A stretch of 64,000 bases of DNA from Paralithodes platypus. Taxonomy: Eukaryota; Arthropoda; Malacostraca; Decapoda; Lithodidae. The position numbers and the translations under genes were made by a program. The DNA lies in NCBI GenBank assembly GCA_032716605.1, contig CM064538.1, forward strand, positions 21,760,411 through 21,824,410. Reading direction: 5' to 3'. The notes under the pieces are model-generated. The model was given only the letters and a program-made list of their open reading frames with translations, was not told the origin of the DNA and made no database searches. How positions within the stretch are numbered: position 1 is the stretch's first letter; each line of letters begins with the position of its first letter. Shown here in pieces: positions 1 to 9,300 of this stretch.

Positions 1-34
<34 letters not shown>

Positions 35-180
35 CGTCTTCGTTTTCTTCTACTTCGTTTTCCTTTTCTTCATAGTTGATGTTGTTTTGTTATTTTTATT
101 GTGTGTGTGTGTGTGTGTGTGTGCGTATGTATGATTGTGAGTGAGAGAGAGAGAGAAAGTGTGTGTGTGTGTTTTTTTTT
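1..180. repeat. Cluster of simple repeats: (ATT)n, (GT)n, (GA)n
   Basis: A pure ATT trinucleotide run opens the window (1-34). It is followed by a pyrimidine-rich stretch, a (GT)n run at about 101-125, a short (GA)n at about 141-155 and another (GT)n at about 159-171 that ends in a T-run. No coding signal is seen. Confidence 0.95.
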
Positions 181-282
181 TCTTCTTCTTACTGTTCGTC
201 ATTAAAGGGAGATTTCCACTTGAGGGATTATTTTCTTGACTCCTTTCTCCCTCATGTTGAGCCCCATTGATTTTCTAACTTT

Positions 283-2108
283 AAGAGGTTCGCAGATGGA
301 GGGAGAGTAAGAAACTGTTCTGGAAAGAAGTCAAGAAAGTTAGGGAAGGTAGCAAGGGAAACAGTAAGGGTGTGAAAGATAAGAATGGGAGAATGCTAGC
401 CGAGAAGCAAGAGAGAGTCGAAAGATGGAGGGAGTACTTCAGTGAGTTGCTAAATGAAAGGAATGAAGAGCCAGCAAACATAGCTGGATATGGTATGGGA
501 GGGAGAAGAAGAGAAGTAGTGGAGGAGGAGGTGGGGATCAGGAGGTCAGAAGTGTGGGAAGCCATGAAAAGAGTGAAGTTGGGGAAAGCACCAGGAACAG
601 ATGGCAGTGTGTGGGGAAATGTTGAGGTATGGTGGTGAGATAGTGATATAATGGGTATGGAAAATGTGCAAAGTAGCATGGGAGAAGGGGACGTCACCCG
701 ATGACTGGAAGACTGGCATAATAGTCCCCGTATATAAGGGCAAAGGGGAAAGAGGAGTGTGTGGTAACCACAGAGGGGTATGATTTCTAAGCGTAGTAGG
801 GAAGATATACAGTAGCGTAGTGATTGAGAGAGTGAGAGTGAGAACGGAGAAATGGATAGGCGACGAGCAGGGAGGTTTTAGGAAGGGAAGAAGATAAGTA
901 GATCAGATTTTTACCCTGAATTGTGTTGTGGAGAAGTATCTGGAGAAGAAACAAAAGGTGTATGTTGCCTTTATGGACTTGGAGAAGGCCTATGACAGAG
1001 TGGATTTGTGGAAAGGTTTGTGGAAAGTACTTAGAATATACGGAGTACAGGGCAAGTTGCTGAAATCAGTGAAGAGCATGTATGAGGGTGCAAAGGCGCC
1101 ACTACGTGTGGAGAGTGAGCAAGAGCGAGCGTTCTTTGACCTGAATGTTGGTTTGAAACAGGGGTGTGTGATGTCCCCGTGGTTGTTTACTGTATATATG
1201 GATGGAGTTATGAAAGAAATACTATCAAGAGCAGTGGATGTTGGTGTATCGCTGAAAAGGGAGGGAATTGAGTGGAAGCTACCTATACTGCTGTTTGCGG
1301 ATGATACAGTTCTGATGAGTGATAATGAATGGGAGTTGCAGGGTCTGGTAAATGAGTTTGGAACAGTGTGCGAAAAACGGAATTTGAAGTAAATACGGGG
1401 AAGAGCAAGGTTATGGTCTTCGAAAGGGGTGAAGTCACAGAGTGTGAGGTGAAGCTGAACGGTCAGGCTATGGAGATCGTCCAACTCTTTTAAGTATCTG
1501 GGCAGTGTGTTGAGTAAAGATGGGACTATGGATGAAGAGGTGCGGGAGAGGGTACAACAGGGGAAGAGGGTTGTAGGAACGCTAAAAGCAGTAACAAGAA
1601 ATAGGGTGGTCAGTATGGAAGTGAAGAAGTCCTTGCATGACAGTGTGGTAATCCCGACACTGACTTACGGAAGCGAAGCATGGACGTTGGTTGAGAGACT
1701 CAGACCAAGAGTGAGAGCAGTGGAAATGAATTACTTAAGGAGTGCGTGCGGAGTTACATGGAGGGATAGACATACTAATGAGGAAGTAAGAAGGAGGTGT
1801 GGTGTGGGAGGTAGATGTGCTGGAAAGTGTGAAAAGGAACAACTTGAGATGGTTCGGCCATATGGAACGTATGGAAAGCGAGAGAATGACTAAGAGGGTG
1901 TACGAGAGCGAGGTGGAGGGACAGAGGGGGAGAGGTAGACCGAATATGAGGTGGAAGGATGGAGTGAGGAAGTACATGAACGAAGGCGGTGCTGGTTGGG
2001 GGGAGGGGCGGCGACTGACTGGGGACAGAGGTGCATGGGGGCGGTTCGTTCGTGGCCACCCCTTCGGGGATCACGGCGTCAGGCAATAGATAGATAGAAG
2101 AGGTTCGC
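283..2108 (+). mobile_element. 5'-truncated RTE-like LINE with 11-bp target duplication, inserted in MITE A1
   Basis: The direct repeat AAGAGGTTCGC occurs at 283-293 and 2098-2108, immediately outside a reverse-transcriptase segment that ends in (ATAG)n. This is the signature of target-primed reverse transcription: variable target duplication, 5' truncation and a 3' microsatellite tail. Interior sequence is 294-2097. Truncation falls in the linker between the expected endonuclease and the RT domain. The sequence is closely related to the elements at 36746-38796 and 59282-59950. The RTE clade is inferred from the tail type, the near absence of a 3' UTR and the RT motifs. Confidence 0.9.
294..2089 (+). 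pseudogene. Reverse transcriptase ORF of an RTE-like LINE, multiply broken
   Basis: RNA-directed DNA polymerase remnant, lying in several frames. It begins in a charged linker. The thumb/finger motif LGKAPGTDG is at about 573-604. A one-base insertion follows near 605, then stops at 649-651 (GAA to TAA by comparison with the copy at 37 kb) and 895-897 (TGT to TAA). The palm motif FMDLEKAYDRV (first catalytic Asp) is at about 970-1002, GLKQGC at about 1151-1168, and the catalytic LLFADDTV at about 1290-1313. A one-base deletion near 1389 and insertions near 1480 and 1808 break the frame again. The C-terminal region has NLRWFGHMERM and a GRGRP-rich segment, and the ORF stop TAG lies in the first tail repeat. 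The copy is not functional. Confidence 0.92.
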
Positions 2109-2352
2109 CCCATTATTTTGACGATTTTAAGAACTTTCGACCCATTTCTGTCAATTTTAAGACCTTTCGTGTCATTTAGGTGTCGATTTTATCCTGGCGA
2201 GCGATAGCGAGCCTGTAATTTAAGAGTAACCGGCCTTCGGCCGGGACATTTTTCTACCGAAAAATGTACAAATTTATCTTGAAAGGGGGTCAAGGGGGTG
2301 ACATTTTAAGATTGCTGGAGGAGTAGGAAACAAACTAGAAACCTCCCCTTAA

Positions 2353-2473
2353 GGTTACCATAAAATAAAAGAAAAACACAAACAAACAAACGTGCTCTTC
2401 TTCGTCATACCAAAGGGAGGTTGGTCTATCCTCACCAGTTGTTGTTGTTGTTGTTTGTATTATATATTATATA
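2353..2473 (+). repeat. First copy of a ~105-bp segment repeated at 2877-2986
   Basis: The segment begins GGTTACCA right after the end of MITE A1, has an (AACA)n run, then AACGTGCT, CGTCATAC and AAAG-GAGGTT words, and ends in (GTT)n. The same order of words follows MITE B1 at 2877. It may be a small duplication or a minor dispersed repeat. Confidence 0.7.
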
Positions 2474-2876
2474 TAAGGGACCCCGCCTCCTATTGTTGGT
2501 TTCTGTCTCTCCCTCTCTCTCTCTCTCTCTTTGGCTTGTATCCATTCGGCCCCATTCAGCCTACTGTTTTAAGACGTTTACCCCCATCCAGGTGTTAATA
2601 TTTTCCTGGCGAGCGGTAGCGTGCCAGCATATATATATATATATATTTGTTTTGACAGCAAGCTAAATTTGTACATTTTTCGATAGAAAAATATCTCCGG
2701 TGAAGCCGGATTTCTCCATACAATGCTGGCTCGCTATCGCTCGCCAGGGAGAAAATGACACCTGGATGGGGGTAAAAGTCTTAAAACAGTTGGGTGGATG
2801 GGGCCGAATGGATACAAGCCAGGGAAAGAGAGAAAAGGAGAGAAAGATAAAAAAAAAACGGTGCCCCCCCCCCTAA
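2474..2876 (+). mobile_element. TTAA fold-back MITE, family B, copy B1
   Basis: Near-palindromic element. The left arm has GGCTTGTATCCATTCGGCCC and GCGAGCGGTAGCG. The right arm has the inverted GCTCGCTATCGCTCGCC and GGCCGAATGGATACAAGCC. The centre holds a (TA)n run and the CCGGTGAAGCCGG hairpin. The terminal TTAA is degraded on both sides (ATAAGGGA, CCCTAAGG), so this is an older copy. Confidence 0.85.
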
Positions 2877-3155
2877 GGTTACCAGAAAATAGGAGAAAAA
2901 CAAACAAACAAACAAACAAACGTGCTAATCTCGTCATACTAAAGAGAGGTTCTTCTGTATTTTTGTTGTTGTTGTTGTTGTTGTTTATATTGGTCGTGTT
3001 GTTGTTTACCCCATTAACCCCTTCACCACCATGGCGTAATGTGCCTCGTGTTCTGGTTACCATTAGACGATTTTCTGTAGTTTATAATCTACCTCTACGA
3101 CGCAAATGGGTCAATACGATCTCGACAAACCCTCTTAGGAACATAGAGGTCCTTC
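2877..3155. repeat. Second copy of the ~105-bp segment, then an E-family half element
   Basis: 2877-2986 repeats the segment at 2353 (GGTTACCA, AACA repeats, GTT repeats). From about 3011, TTAACCCCTTCACC and later ATTAGACGATTTT match the left half of the E family (compare 13742 and 58889). A right end is not visible before MITE A2 begins at 3156. Confidence 0.6.
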
Positions 3156-3478
3156 TTAAGGGGAGGTTTTTAGTGCGTTTCCTAGACTTCCATCAATCTT
3201 GAAATTACACCCCCTTGATCCCCTTTCAAGATAAATTTGTACATTTTTCGGTATAAAATTGTCCCGGCCGAAGGCCGGTTCCTCTTAAATTACAGGCTCG
3301 CTATCGCTCGCCAGGATAAAATAGACACCTGTGCACGAAAGGTCTTAATATGGGGTGAAAGTTTTTAAAATCGCTAAACTAATTGGGCAAACGTTTTATA
3401 ATATCAAAAGCAATGGGGCTAAACATGAGGGAGAAAGGGGTCAAGAAAAAAATCCCTCAAGTGGAAACCTCCCCTTAA
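3156..3478 (-). mobile_element. TTAA MITE, family A, copy A2
   Basis: Complete copy on the minus strand, bounded by TTAA at 3156-3159 and 3475-3478, with GGGGAGG/CCTCCCC ends. It carries the family core (GCTCGCTATCGCTCGCC, CGGCCGAAGGCCG) and the right-end words ATGAGGGAGAAAGGGGTCAAG and CCCTCAAGTGG. Confidence 0.9.
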
Positions 3479-3533
3479 TCGAGATCAATCAAGCCATCAA
3501 GCCATCAATCTCCCAGGAATATAATATAAATAA

Positions 3534-4394
3534 CTCGGATACGCCTCGTTTCGTAATTCCTGCCTCACTGGAAACTAGAATACGCCTCGTTTCGTAATTC
3601 CTGCCTCACTGGAAACTAGAATACGCCTCGTTTCGTAATTCCTGCCTCACTGGAAACTAGAATACGCCTCGTTTCGTAATTCCTGCCTCACTGGAAACTC
3701 GAATATGCCTCGTTTCGTAATTCCTGCCTCACTGGAAACTAGAATACGCCTCGTTTCGTAATTCCTGCCTCACTGGAAACTCGAATATGCCTCGTTTCGT
3801 AATTCCTGCCTCACTGGAAACTAGAATACGCCTCGTTTCGTAATTCCTGCCTCACTGGAAACTCGAATATGTCTCGTTTCGTAATTCCTGCCTCACTGGA
3901 AACTCGAATATGCCTCGTTTCGTAATTCCTGCCTCACTGGAAACTCGAATATGTCTCGTTTCGTAATTCCTGCCTCACTGGAAACTCGAATATGCCTCGT
4001 TTCGTAATTCCTGCCTCACTGGAAACTCGAATATGCCTCGTTTCGTAATTCCTGCCTCACTGGAAACTCGAATATGTCTCGTTTCGTAATTCCTGCCTCA
4101 CTGGAAACTCGAATATGCCTCGTTTCGTAATTCCTGCCTCACTGGAAACTAGAATACGCCTCGTTTCGTAATTCCTGCCTCACTGGAAACTCGAATATGT
4201 CTCGTTTCGTAATTCCTGCCTCACTGGAAACTCGAATATGCCTCGTTTCGTAATTCCTGCCTCACTGGAAACTCGAATATGTCTCGTTTCGTAATTCCTG
4301 CCTCACTGGAAACTCGAATATGCCTCGTTTCGTAATTCCTGCCTCACTGGAAACTCGAATATGCCTCGTTTCGTAATTCCTGCCTCACTGGAAA
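3534..4394. repeat. 41-bp satellite, 21 head-to-tail units
   Basis: Unit words are CCTCGTTTCGTAATTCCTGC and CTCACTGGAAACT. Spacing is exactly 41 bp with no length variation, and there are no spacers between units. Units differ at few positions: TACGCC/TATGCC/TATGTC at the start and CTAG/CTCG at the end. TACGCC units cluster at the left and TATGCC/TATGTC at the right. Confidence 0.97.
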
Positions 4395-4463
4395 ATCCCA
4401 TCTGTCCGCCACTATGAAATACTTCTCAATTCCTTTCTGATGCCGTCATGGATTTATTCACTT

Positions 4464-4857
4464 TTTATGGGGGCCCACCTCGCTTTTTTTCTCATTCTCT
4501 CTTTGGCTTGTATCCATTCGGCCCCATTCAGCCTACTGTTTTATGACGTTTACCCCCATCCAAGAGTCAATATTTTACTGGCGAGCGGTAGCGAGCCAGC
4601 ATATATATATATATATATATATTGTTTTGACAGCTAACTAAATTTAGACATTTTTCGATGGAAAAATGTCTTCGGCGAAGCCGTATCTCGACATAAAATG
4701 CTGGCTCGCTATCGCTCGCCAGGAAGAAATCGACACCTGGATAGGGATAAACATCTTTAAAAAGTTGGCTGAATGGGGCCGAATGGATACAAGCCAGGGA
4801 AAGAGAGAAAAGGTGAGAAAGAGAAACAAAAGTCGGTGAGTCGGTGACCCCCCTTAA
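4464..4857 (+). mobile_element. TTAA fold-back MITE, family B, copy B2
   Basis: Left end TTTATGGGGGCCCACC (TTAA mutated), right end GGTGACCCCCCTTAA (TTAA 4854-4857). Both palindrome arms (GGCTTGTATCCATTCGGCCC and its inverse), the (TA)n centre and a TCGGCGAAGCCG hairpin are present. Confidence 0.88.
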
Positions 4858-4981
4858 CTTCCTTCACGCCGGGAGGGTAACACACGATTTGCTGCGAGTT
4901 TATTATTATATAGTACTGTCTGTGTGTCTGTGTGTGTGTGTGTGTGTGTTTCTGTGTGTGTGTGTGTGTGTGTGTGTGGAT

Positions 4982-5038
<57 letters not shown>

Positions 5039-5232
5039 GATGTGTTGGGATGTGGTGTGTGTTTGGATGTGTTTGGATGTGTGTGTGTGTGTGTGTGTGA
5101 CTGTGTGTGTGTGACTGTGTATATGTGTGTGTGTATGCGCGCTATATAACTACATAATAAACTATCAACTATCAACTATCGACAACCTATCATCCGCAGA
5201 CCAATAAAACACCATTTACTCCACTAACACCA
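4858..5232. repeat. (GT)n-rich low-complexity tract and short unique flank
   Basis: 4918-5134 is (GT)n broken by GGATGT words. 5185-5232 holds CCTATCATCCGCAGACCAAT and a TTTACTCCACTAAC word that recurs almost unchanged at 5930-5977, again next to a family A MITE. No gene is seen. Confidence 0.85.
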
Positions 5233-5568
5233 TTAAGGGGAGATATCGACTTGAGGGATTTTTTTCTGGACCCCTTTCTCCCTCATGTTTAGCCCCATTG
5301 CTTTTGAGATTTTAAGACAGTCGCCCCATTAGTTTGGCGATTTTAAGAACTTTCGCCCCATTTCCGTCAATTTTAAGACCTTTGGTGCAATTTAGGTGTC
5401 GATTTTATCCTGGCGAGCGATAGCGAGCCTGTAATTTAAAAGCAACCGGCTTTCAGCCGGGACATTTTTCTACCGAAAAATGTACAAATTTATCTTGAAA
5501 GGGGCTCAAGGGGGTGTAATCTTAAGCTTGATGGATATCTAGAGACCAAACTAAAAACCTCCCCTTAA
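5233..5568 (+). mobile_element. TTAA MITE, family A, copy A3
   Basis: Complete element with TTAA at 5233-5236 and 5565-5568. The GC hairpin reads CCGGCTTTCAGCCGG, a change on both arms relative to CCGGCCTTCGGCCGG that keeps the pairing. The right TTAA is shared with the next MITE. Confidence 0.92.
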
Positions 5569-5875
5569 GGGAAGATGGCCGCATTTATTTCATCATTTAT
5601 ATATATTTTATATATATATATATTTTGTTAGTTTCCTCCCTAGACCTCCATCAAGCTTAAATATGAACCTCCTGCAAGATAAATTTGTACATTTTTCGAT
5701 AGAAAAATTTCCCGGACGAAGGCCGATTCCTCTTAAATTAGAGGTTCGCTATCGCTCGCCAGGAGAAATTCGACATATAAATGACACAAAAAGTCTTAAT
5801 ATTGATAAAGAAATGGGCGAAAGGTCTTAAAATCGACAAACTAATGGGCCGAACATGTAAAACCTGAAAACTAAT
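5565..5875 (-). mobile_element. TTAA MITE, family C, copy C1, truncated by (TG)n
   Basis: Minus-strand copy that starts at the TTAA shared with A3. The C-type tail is present (an AT-rich stretch followed by TTTCCTCCCTAGACCTCCAT). The core hairpins follow. The far end is lost in a (TG)n/(CG) run at 5875-5925. Confidence 0.85.
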
Positions 5876-5977
5876 GTGTGTGTGTGTGTGTGTGTGCGTG
5901 TGCGTGTGCGTGCGTGTGCGTGTGATATAACCTATCATTCACAGATCAATAAAATACCATTCACTCCACTAAGACCA

Positions 5978-6303
5978 TTAAAGGGAGATCTCCACTTGAG
6001 GGATTTTTTTCTTGACCCCTTTCTCCCTCATATTTAGCCCCATTGCGTTTGATATTATAAAACGTTTGCCCCATTAGTTTAGCGATTTTAAGAACTTTAA
6101 CCCCATAGTAAGACCTTTTGTGCAATTCAGGTGTCGATTTTATCCTGGCGAGCGATAGCGAGCCTGTAATTTAAGAGGAACCGGCCTTCGGCCGGGACAT
6201 TTTTCTACCGAAAAATGTACAAATTTATCTTGAAAGGGGGTCAAGGGGGTGTAATTTTAAGCTTGATGGAGGTCTAGGGAACAAACTAAATACCTCTCCT
6301 TAA
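5978..6303 (+). mobile_element. TTAA MITE, family A, copy A5
   Basis: Complete copy with TTAA at 5978-5981 and 6300-6303 and a perfect CCGGCCTTCGGCCGG hairpin. Its left flank (5930-5977) repeats the left flank of A3. Its right TTAA is the left TTAA of MITE B3. Confidence 0.92.
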
Positions 6304-6972
6304 GGGGGCCCACCTTGTTTGTTTCTCTCTCTCTCTCCCTGCGTCTCTGGCTTGTATCCATTCGGCCCCATTCAGCCTGCTGTATTAAGACGTTTATCCC
6401 CATCCAGGTGTCGATTTTTTCCTGGTGAGCGATGGCGAGCCAGCATATTGTATATAATGTTTTTTTTGTCAGCAGGCGTAATTTCTACATTTTTGATAGA
6501 AATATTTCTCCATACAATGAAATAAATCGACACCTGGATGGGGATTAACGTCTTAAGGGGAGGTTTTTAGTGTGTTTCCTAGACTTCCATCAAGCTTGAA
6601 ATTACACCCCCTTGACCCCCTTTCAAGATAAATTTGTACATTTTTCGGTAGACAAATGTCCCAGCCGAAGGCCGATTCCTCTTAAATTGCAGGCTCGCTA
6701 ATGCTCGCCAGGAAAAAATCGACACCTAAATGGGACGAAAGGTCTTAAGAGTGACATAAATTGGGTGAAAGTTCTTAAAATCGCCAAACTAATGGGGCGA
6801 ACGTCTTAAAATCTCAAAAGCAACGGGGCTAGACATGAGGGAGAAAGGGGTCAAGAAAAAAGTCCCTCAAGTGGAAATCTCCCCTTAAACAGTAGGCTGA
6901 ATGGGTCCGAATAGATACAAGCCAGAGAAAGAGAGAAAAGGAGAAAACAGAATAGCAGGTCACCCCCCTTAA
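6300..6972 (+). mobile_element. TTAA fold-back MITE, family B, copy B3, split by A6
   Basis: The left part runs 6300-6556 and the right part 6885-6972. The uninterrupted family has CGTCTTAAAACAGT at the join. Here a family A element sits exactly in that TTAA. The outer ends TTAAGGGGGCCCACC and GGTCACCCCCCTTAA are intact. The central (TA)n is nearly lost, and part of the GC hairpin is deleted. Confidence 0.92.
6553..6888 (-). mobile_element. TTAA MITE, family A, copy A6, nested in B3
   Basis: TTAA at 6553-6556 and 6885-6888. The host element B3 has a single TTAA at this position in other copies, so the insertion (332 bp) duplicated TTAA. This is the clearest proof in the window of the element boundaries and target rule. 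Confidence 0.95.
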
Positions 6973-7303
6973 GGGGAGGTTTTTAGTTTGTTTCCTACTC
7001 CTCCAGCAATCTTAAAATTTCACCCCCTTGACCCCCTTTCAAGATAAATTTGTACATTTTTTGGCAGAAAAATGTCCCGGCCGAAGGCCGATTACTCGTA
7101 AATTACAGTCTCGCTATCTCTCGCCAGGATAAAATCGACACCTAAATGGCACGAAAGGTCTTAAAATTGACAGAATGGGGCAGAAATTCTTAAAATCACC
7201 AAACTAATGGGGCAAACGTCTTAAAATCTCAAAAGCAACGGGGCTAGAGATGAGGGAGAAAGAGGTCAAGAAAAAAGTCCCTCAAGTGGAAATCTCCCCT
7301 TAA
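6969..7303 (-). mobile_element. TTAA MITE, family A, copy A7
   Basis: Complete copy with TTAA at 6969-6972 (shared with B3) and 7300-7303. Core and end words are as in A2 and A6, with small changes such as TTTTTTGGCAG in the second hairpin loop. Confidence 0.92.
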
Positions 7304-7539
7304 GACCCCCACCACCCCCTAATTGGTCTCACAATAATAACTACCTTTCCTCTGACTCATCTCCAATTATCGCCTTGCCAGAACTTCACTGCTTGGGGGC
7401 TGGGGGTGGGGGGGGGGGGGGGGGGGGTGAGGAGGGGTCTTAGCCCACTTTTTCTTTCACAAATCTTGGTCCATTCTCTTATCTTGAATTCTTAACCTTC
7501 TCAGTACGGTGGGACCATTATTTTCTTTTATTCTAGCCA
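7304..7539. other. Short non-repeat stretch with a G-run
   Basis: Apart from a G-rich run at about 7397-7427 I see no element, RNA or ORF of note. The sequence is C/T-rich and may be an old flank. Confidence 0.6.
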
Positions 7540-7830
7540 TTTAGGTGTGGATTTGTTTTTCCCGACGAACGCTAGCGAGCCTGTATTTATATTTGTATTA
7601 ATTTCACCGCAACACCAAACACCTCCAATGAAATTAATGAAAGCATATATGTGATCCACCGGGATTCGAACCTGGGTTATCACACACAGATTTTAAACAC
7701 TCTAACCATTACACCACCAGGACGGGATATTTTTCTACCGAAAAATGTACACATTTATCTAAGAAGGGGATCTTGGGGATGCTTATGTAAGCTTGATGGA
7801 GGTCCAGGGAGGAAACTCAAAAAAATAATA
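7540..7830 (+). mobile_element. Family C MITE, copy C2, split by a SINE
   Basis: CATTTAGGTGTGGATTTG and CTAGCGAGCCTGTA lie left of the SINE. ATTTTTCTACCGAAAAATGT, AGCTTGATGGAGGTCCAGGG and an AT-rich C-type tail lie right of it. Both outer ends are degraded, and a clean TTAA is not visible. Confidence 0.75.
7594..7724 (-). mobile_element. tRNA-derived SINE (family S1), copy 1
   Basis: Read on the minus strand, the head has an A box (TGGTGTAATGGTTAG, 7702-7716) and a B box (GGTTCGAATCCCGG, 7659-7672). The body has TTTCATTAA and GGTGTTTGGTGTTG words. The same head and body recur at 14651, 44873 and 55643. It lacks a proper tRNA cloverleaf fit and has a shared non-tRNA body, so it is a SINE rather than a tRNA gene. 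Confidence 0.88.
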
Positions 7831-8071
7831 AATAAATATATAAACGTACCAATAAACTGTTAGGAGTAGGCTGTAGGCACCAACCAAACTCCCGGGCAGT
7901 GCTAGGTGGGTGGTTGATAAGGACAACTGGAACTCCTGTTTCACCACCTGGCCTCCCTAGCTGATCCTTTCTGTGTCTCATCAATATTGAGGGCAACCCC
8001 AGCCTGCCCTCCAAAACACCTTCTCCTCCAATCATTACATTATACTACAAACACCTTACATACTACACTAG

Positions 8072-8109
<38 letters not shown>

Positions 8110-8205
8110 GAATTCATGACCCACCTCGTAGTCCCCTGGGGGGGGGGGGGGGGGGTCAGAAATACCCCCATTGGTCTGTAATGGGGCCCCTTCTCCATGG
8201 AGGTG
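7831..8205. other. Non-repeat stretch with poly-A and poly-G runs
   Basis: 8074-8108 is a pure A-run and about 8139-8155 a G-run. The rest is unassigned. The short ORFs here are not supported by any motif. Confidence 0.6.
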
Positions 8206-8305
8206 TTAAGGGGAGGTATGTCGTTTTTCTGGACTCCCTTCTCCCTCATGTTTTTCCCCATTAGTTTTGAGATTTTAAGACGTTCACCCCATTTTGTTCA
8301 CCTCC
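8206..8305 (+). mobile_element. Family C MITE, copy C3, left-end fragment
   Basis: TTAAGGGGAGGTATG at 8206, then TTTTTCTGGACTCCCTTCTC, CTCATGTTT and TTAGTTTTGAGATTTTAAGA, the C-type left end. It stops near 8305, where similarity to the family ends. Confidence 0.8.
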
Positions 8306-8423
8306 CTCCGTTTTCTCGCAAAGTTGGTGGAGAGAAAACGGGGACTTTATAGGAGTCACTCTTGTGTTTTTTATTACTCTCACTAAATTGATTCGTCACT
8401 CTCGTCTTTCTTATTGTTGATCT

Positions 8424-8484
<61 letters not shown>

Positions 8485-9300
8485 ATACAGTTGGATAATA
8501 AAACTGAGAAGAGTTCGAGGATTTACAAAGCAAAGGTAAATCAAACCAGAAAAAAAAACTATGGAAACCTTTGGAAGGCTAGAGAGGGGGGGGGGGAGGA
8601 GGTCAGGAGGGGAAGGGGGGGGGGAGGTAGCAATTAACTTTGACGAGAGATAAGGTGAAAGAAGAAGCAGAAGAAGAGGATTTATGGAGGAGAGAGAAAT
8701 GGCACAAGGGCGGATAATCTTAACCCCTTCTGTACCGTCCTTTTCACTACGTTCAGGCAAGCATTAGACGTTTATGTACACTCTGATACCATAGTCTCTA
8801 GCCCCAGTGTGCCAAAATTCGCCCATTTTCTTCGTGATCCCGAACCTAACATTGAAAAAATATTGATACTGAAATAGGCTAAGAGCCTGTGACTGTCCCG
8901 GGGCGGCCGGGAGCCCCGCTAAACCTGCCATTCTATTTCTACATTACACTCATCAAACGATAGTTGCTCTGCTCTACACTGTACTCTACATTGGCTATGA
9001 TCTTAGAACTATTATATATCACCTGTATGAAGTCCAAATGCAGCTACTAATGTAAATATAGACGGATAAATCCAGAGCTCGAGTCATGAGAGCGATTTGT
9101 TTACACTGTGAAAACACAACTTGTTCGGTTCGGATGAGGTGACTGACTTTAGCACCAATATAACAAATATATATTACAATAAGGAAACAGCCATCGTTCA
9201 TAGAACGAACTCCTGGATGGAGAGTCCGCTAAAACAAACAAACAAACAAAACCAATGTACCCCTACACTCCGATGTTATATTGCGCCGAAGGCTGAGTCA
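8306..9300. other. Mostly single-copy DNA with (GA)n and a dispersed 31-bp word
   Basis: 8428-8482 is (GA)n, and 8581-8630 is G-rich. 8771-8801 is the inverse of the sequence at 12600-12630 that starts the 24-bp array. 8897-8922 is a GC-rich CGGGGCGGCCGGGAGCCCCG word. I see no coding evidence: short ORFs have microsatellite-driven composition. Confidence 0.6.

Larger units (their letters stand above)
202..2352 (+). mobile_element. TTAA MITE, family A, copy A1, split by a LINE
   Basis: The left part (202-293) starts at TTAA with the family's AGGGAGATTTCCACTTGAGG end. The right part (2098-2352) carries the core GCGAGCGATAGCGAGCC, the CCGGCCTTCGGCCGG hairpin and the closing CTCCCCTTAA. Removing 294-2108 joins the halves seamlessly relative to the uninterrupted copies (for example 5233-5568), so this is one MITE with a retrotransposon inserted in it. 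Confidence 0.9.

Noticed and set aside
3534..4394. CRISPR-like regular repeat
   Set aside because: Units are directly adjacent with no spacers, and the context is eukaryotic. It is a satellite.
7602..7724. Functional tRNA gene
   Set aside because: The A and B boxes are attached to a shared SINE body, the stems do not form a normal acceptor arm, and related copies show the same extra body.
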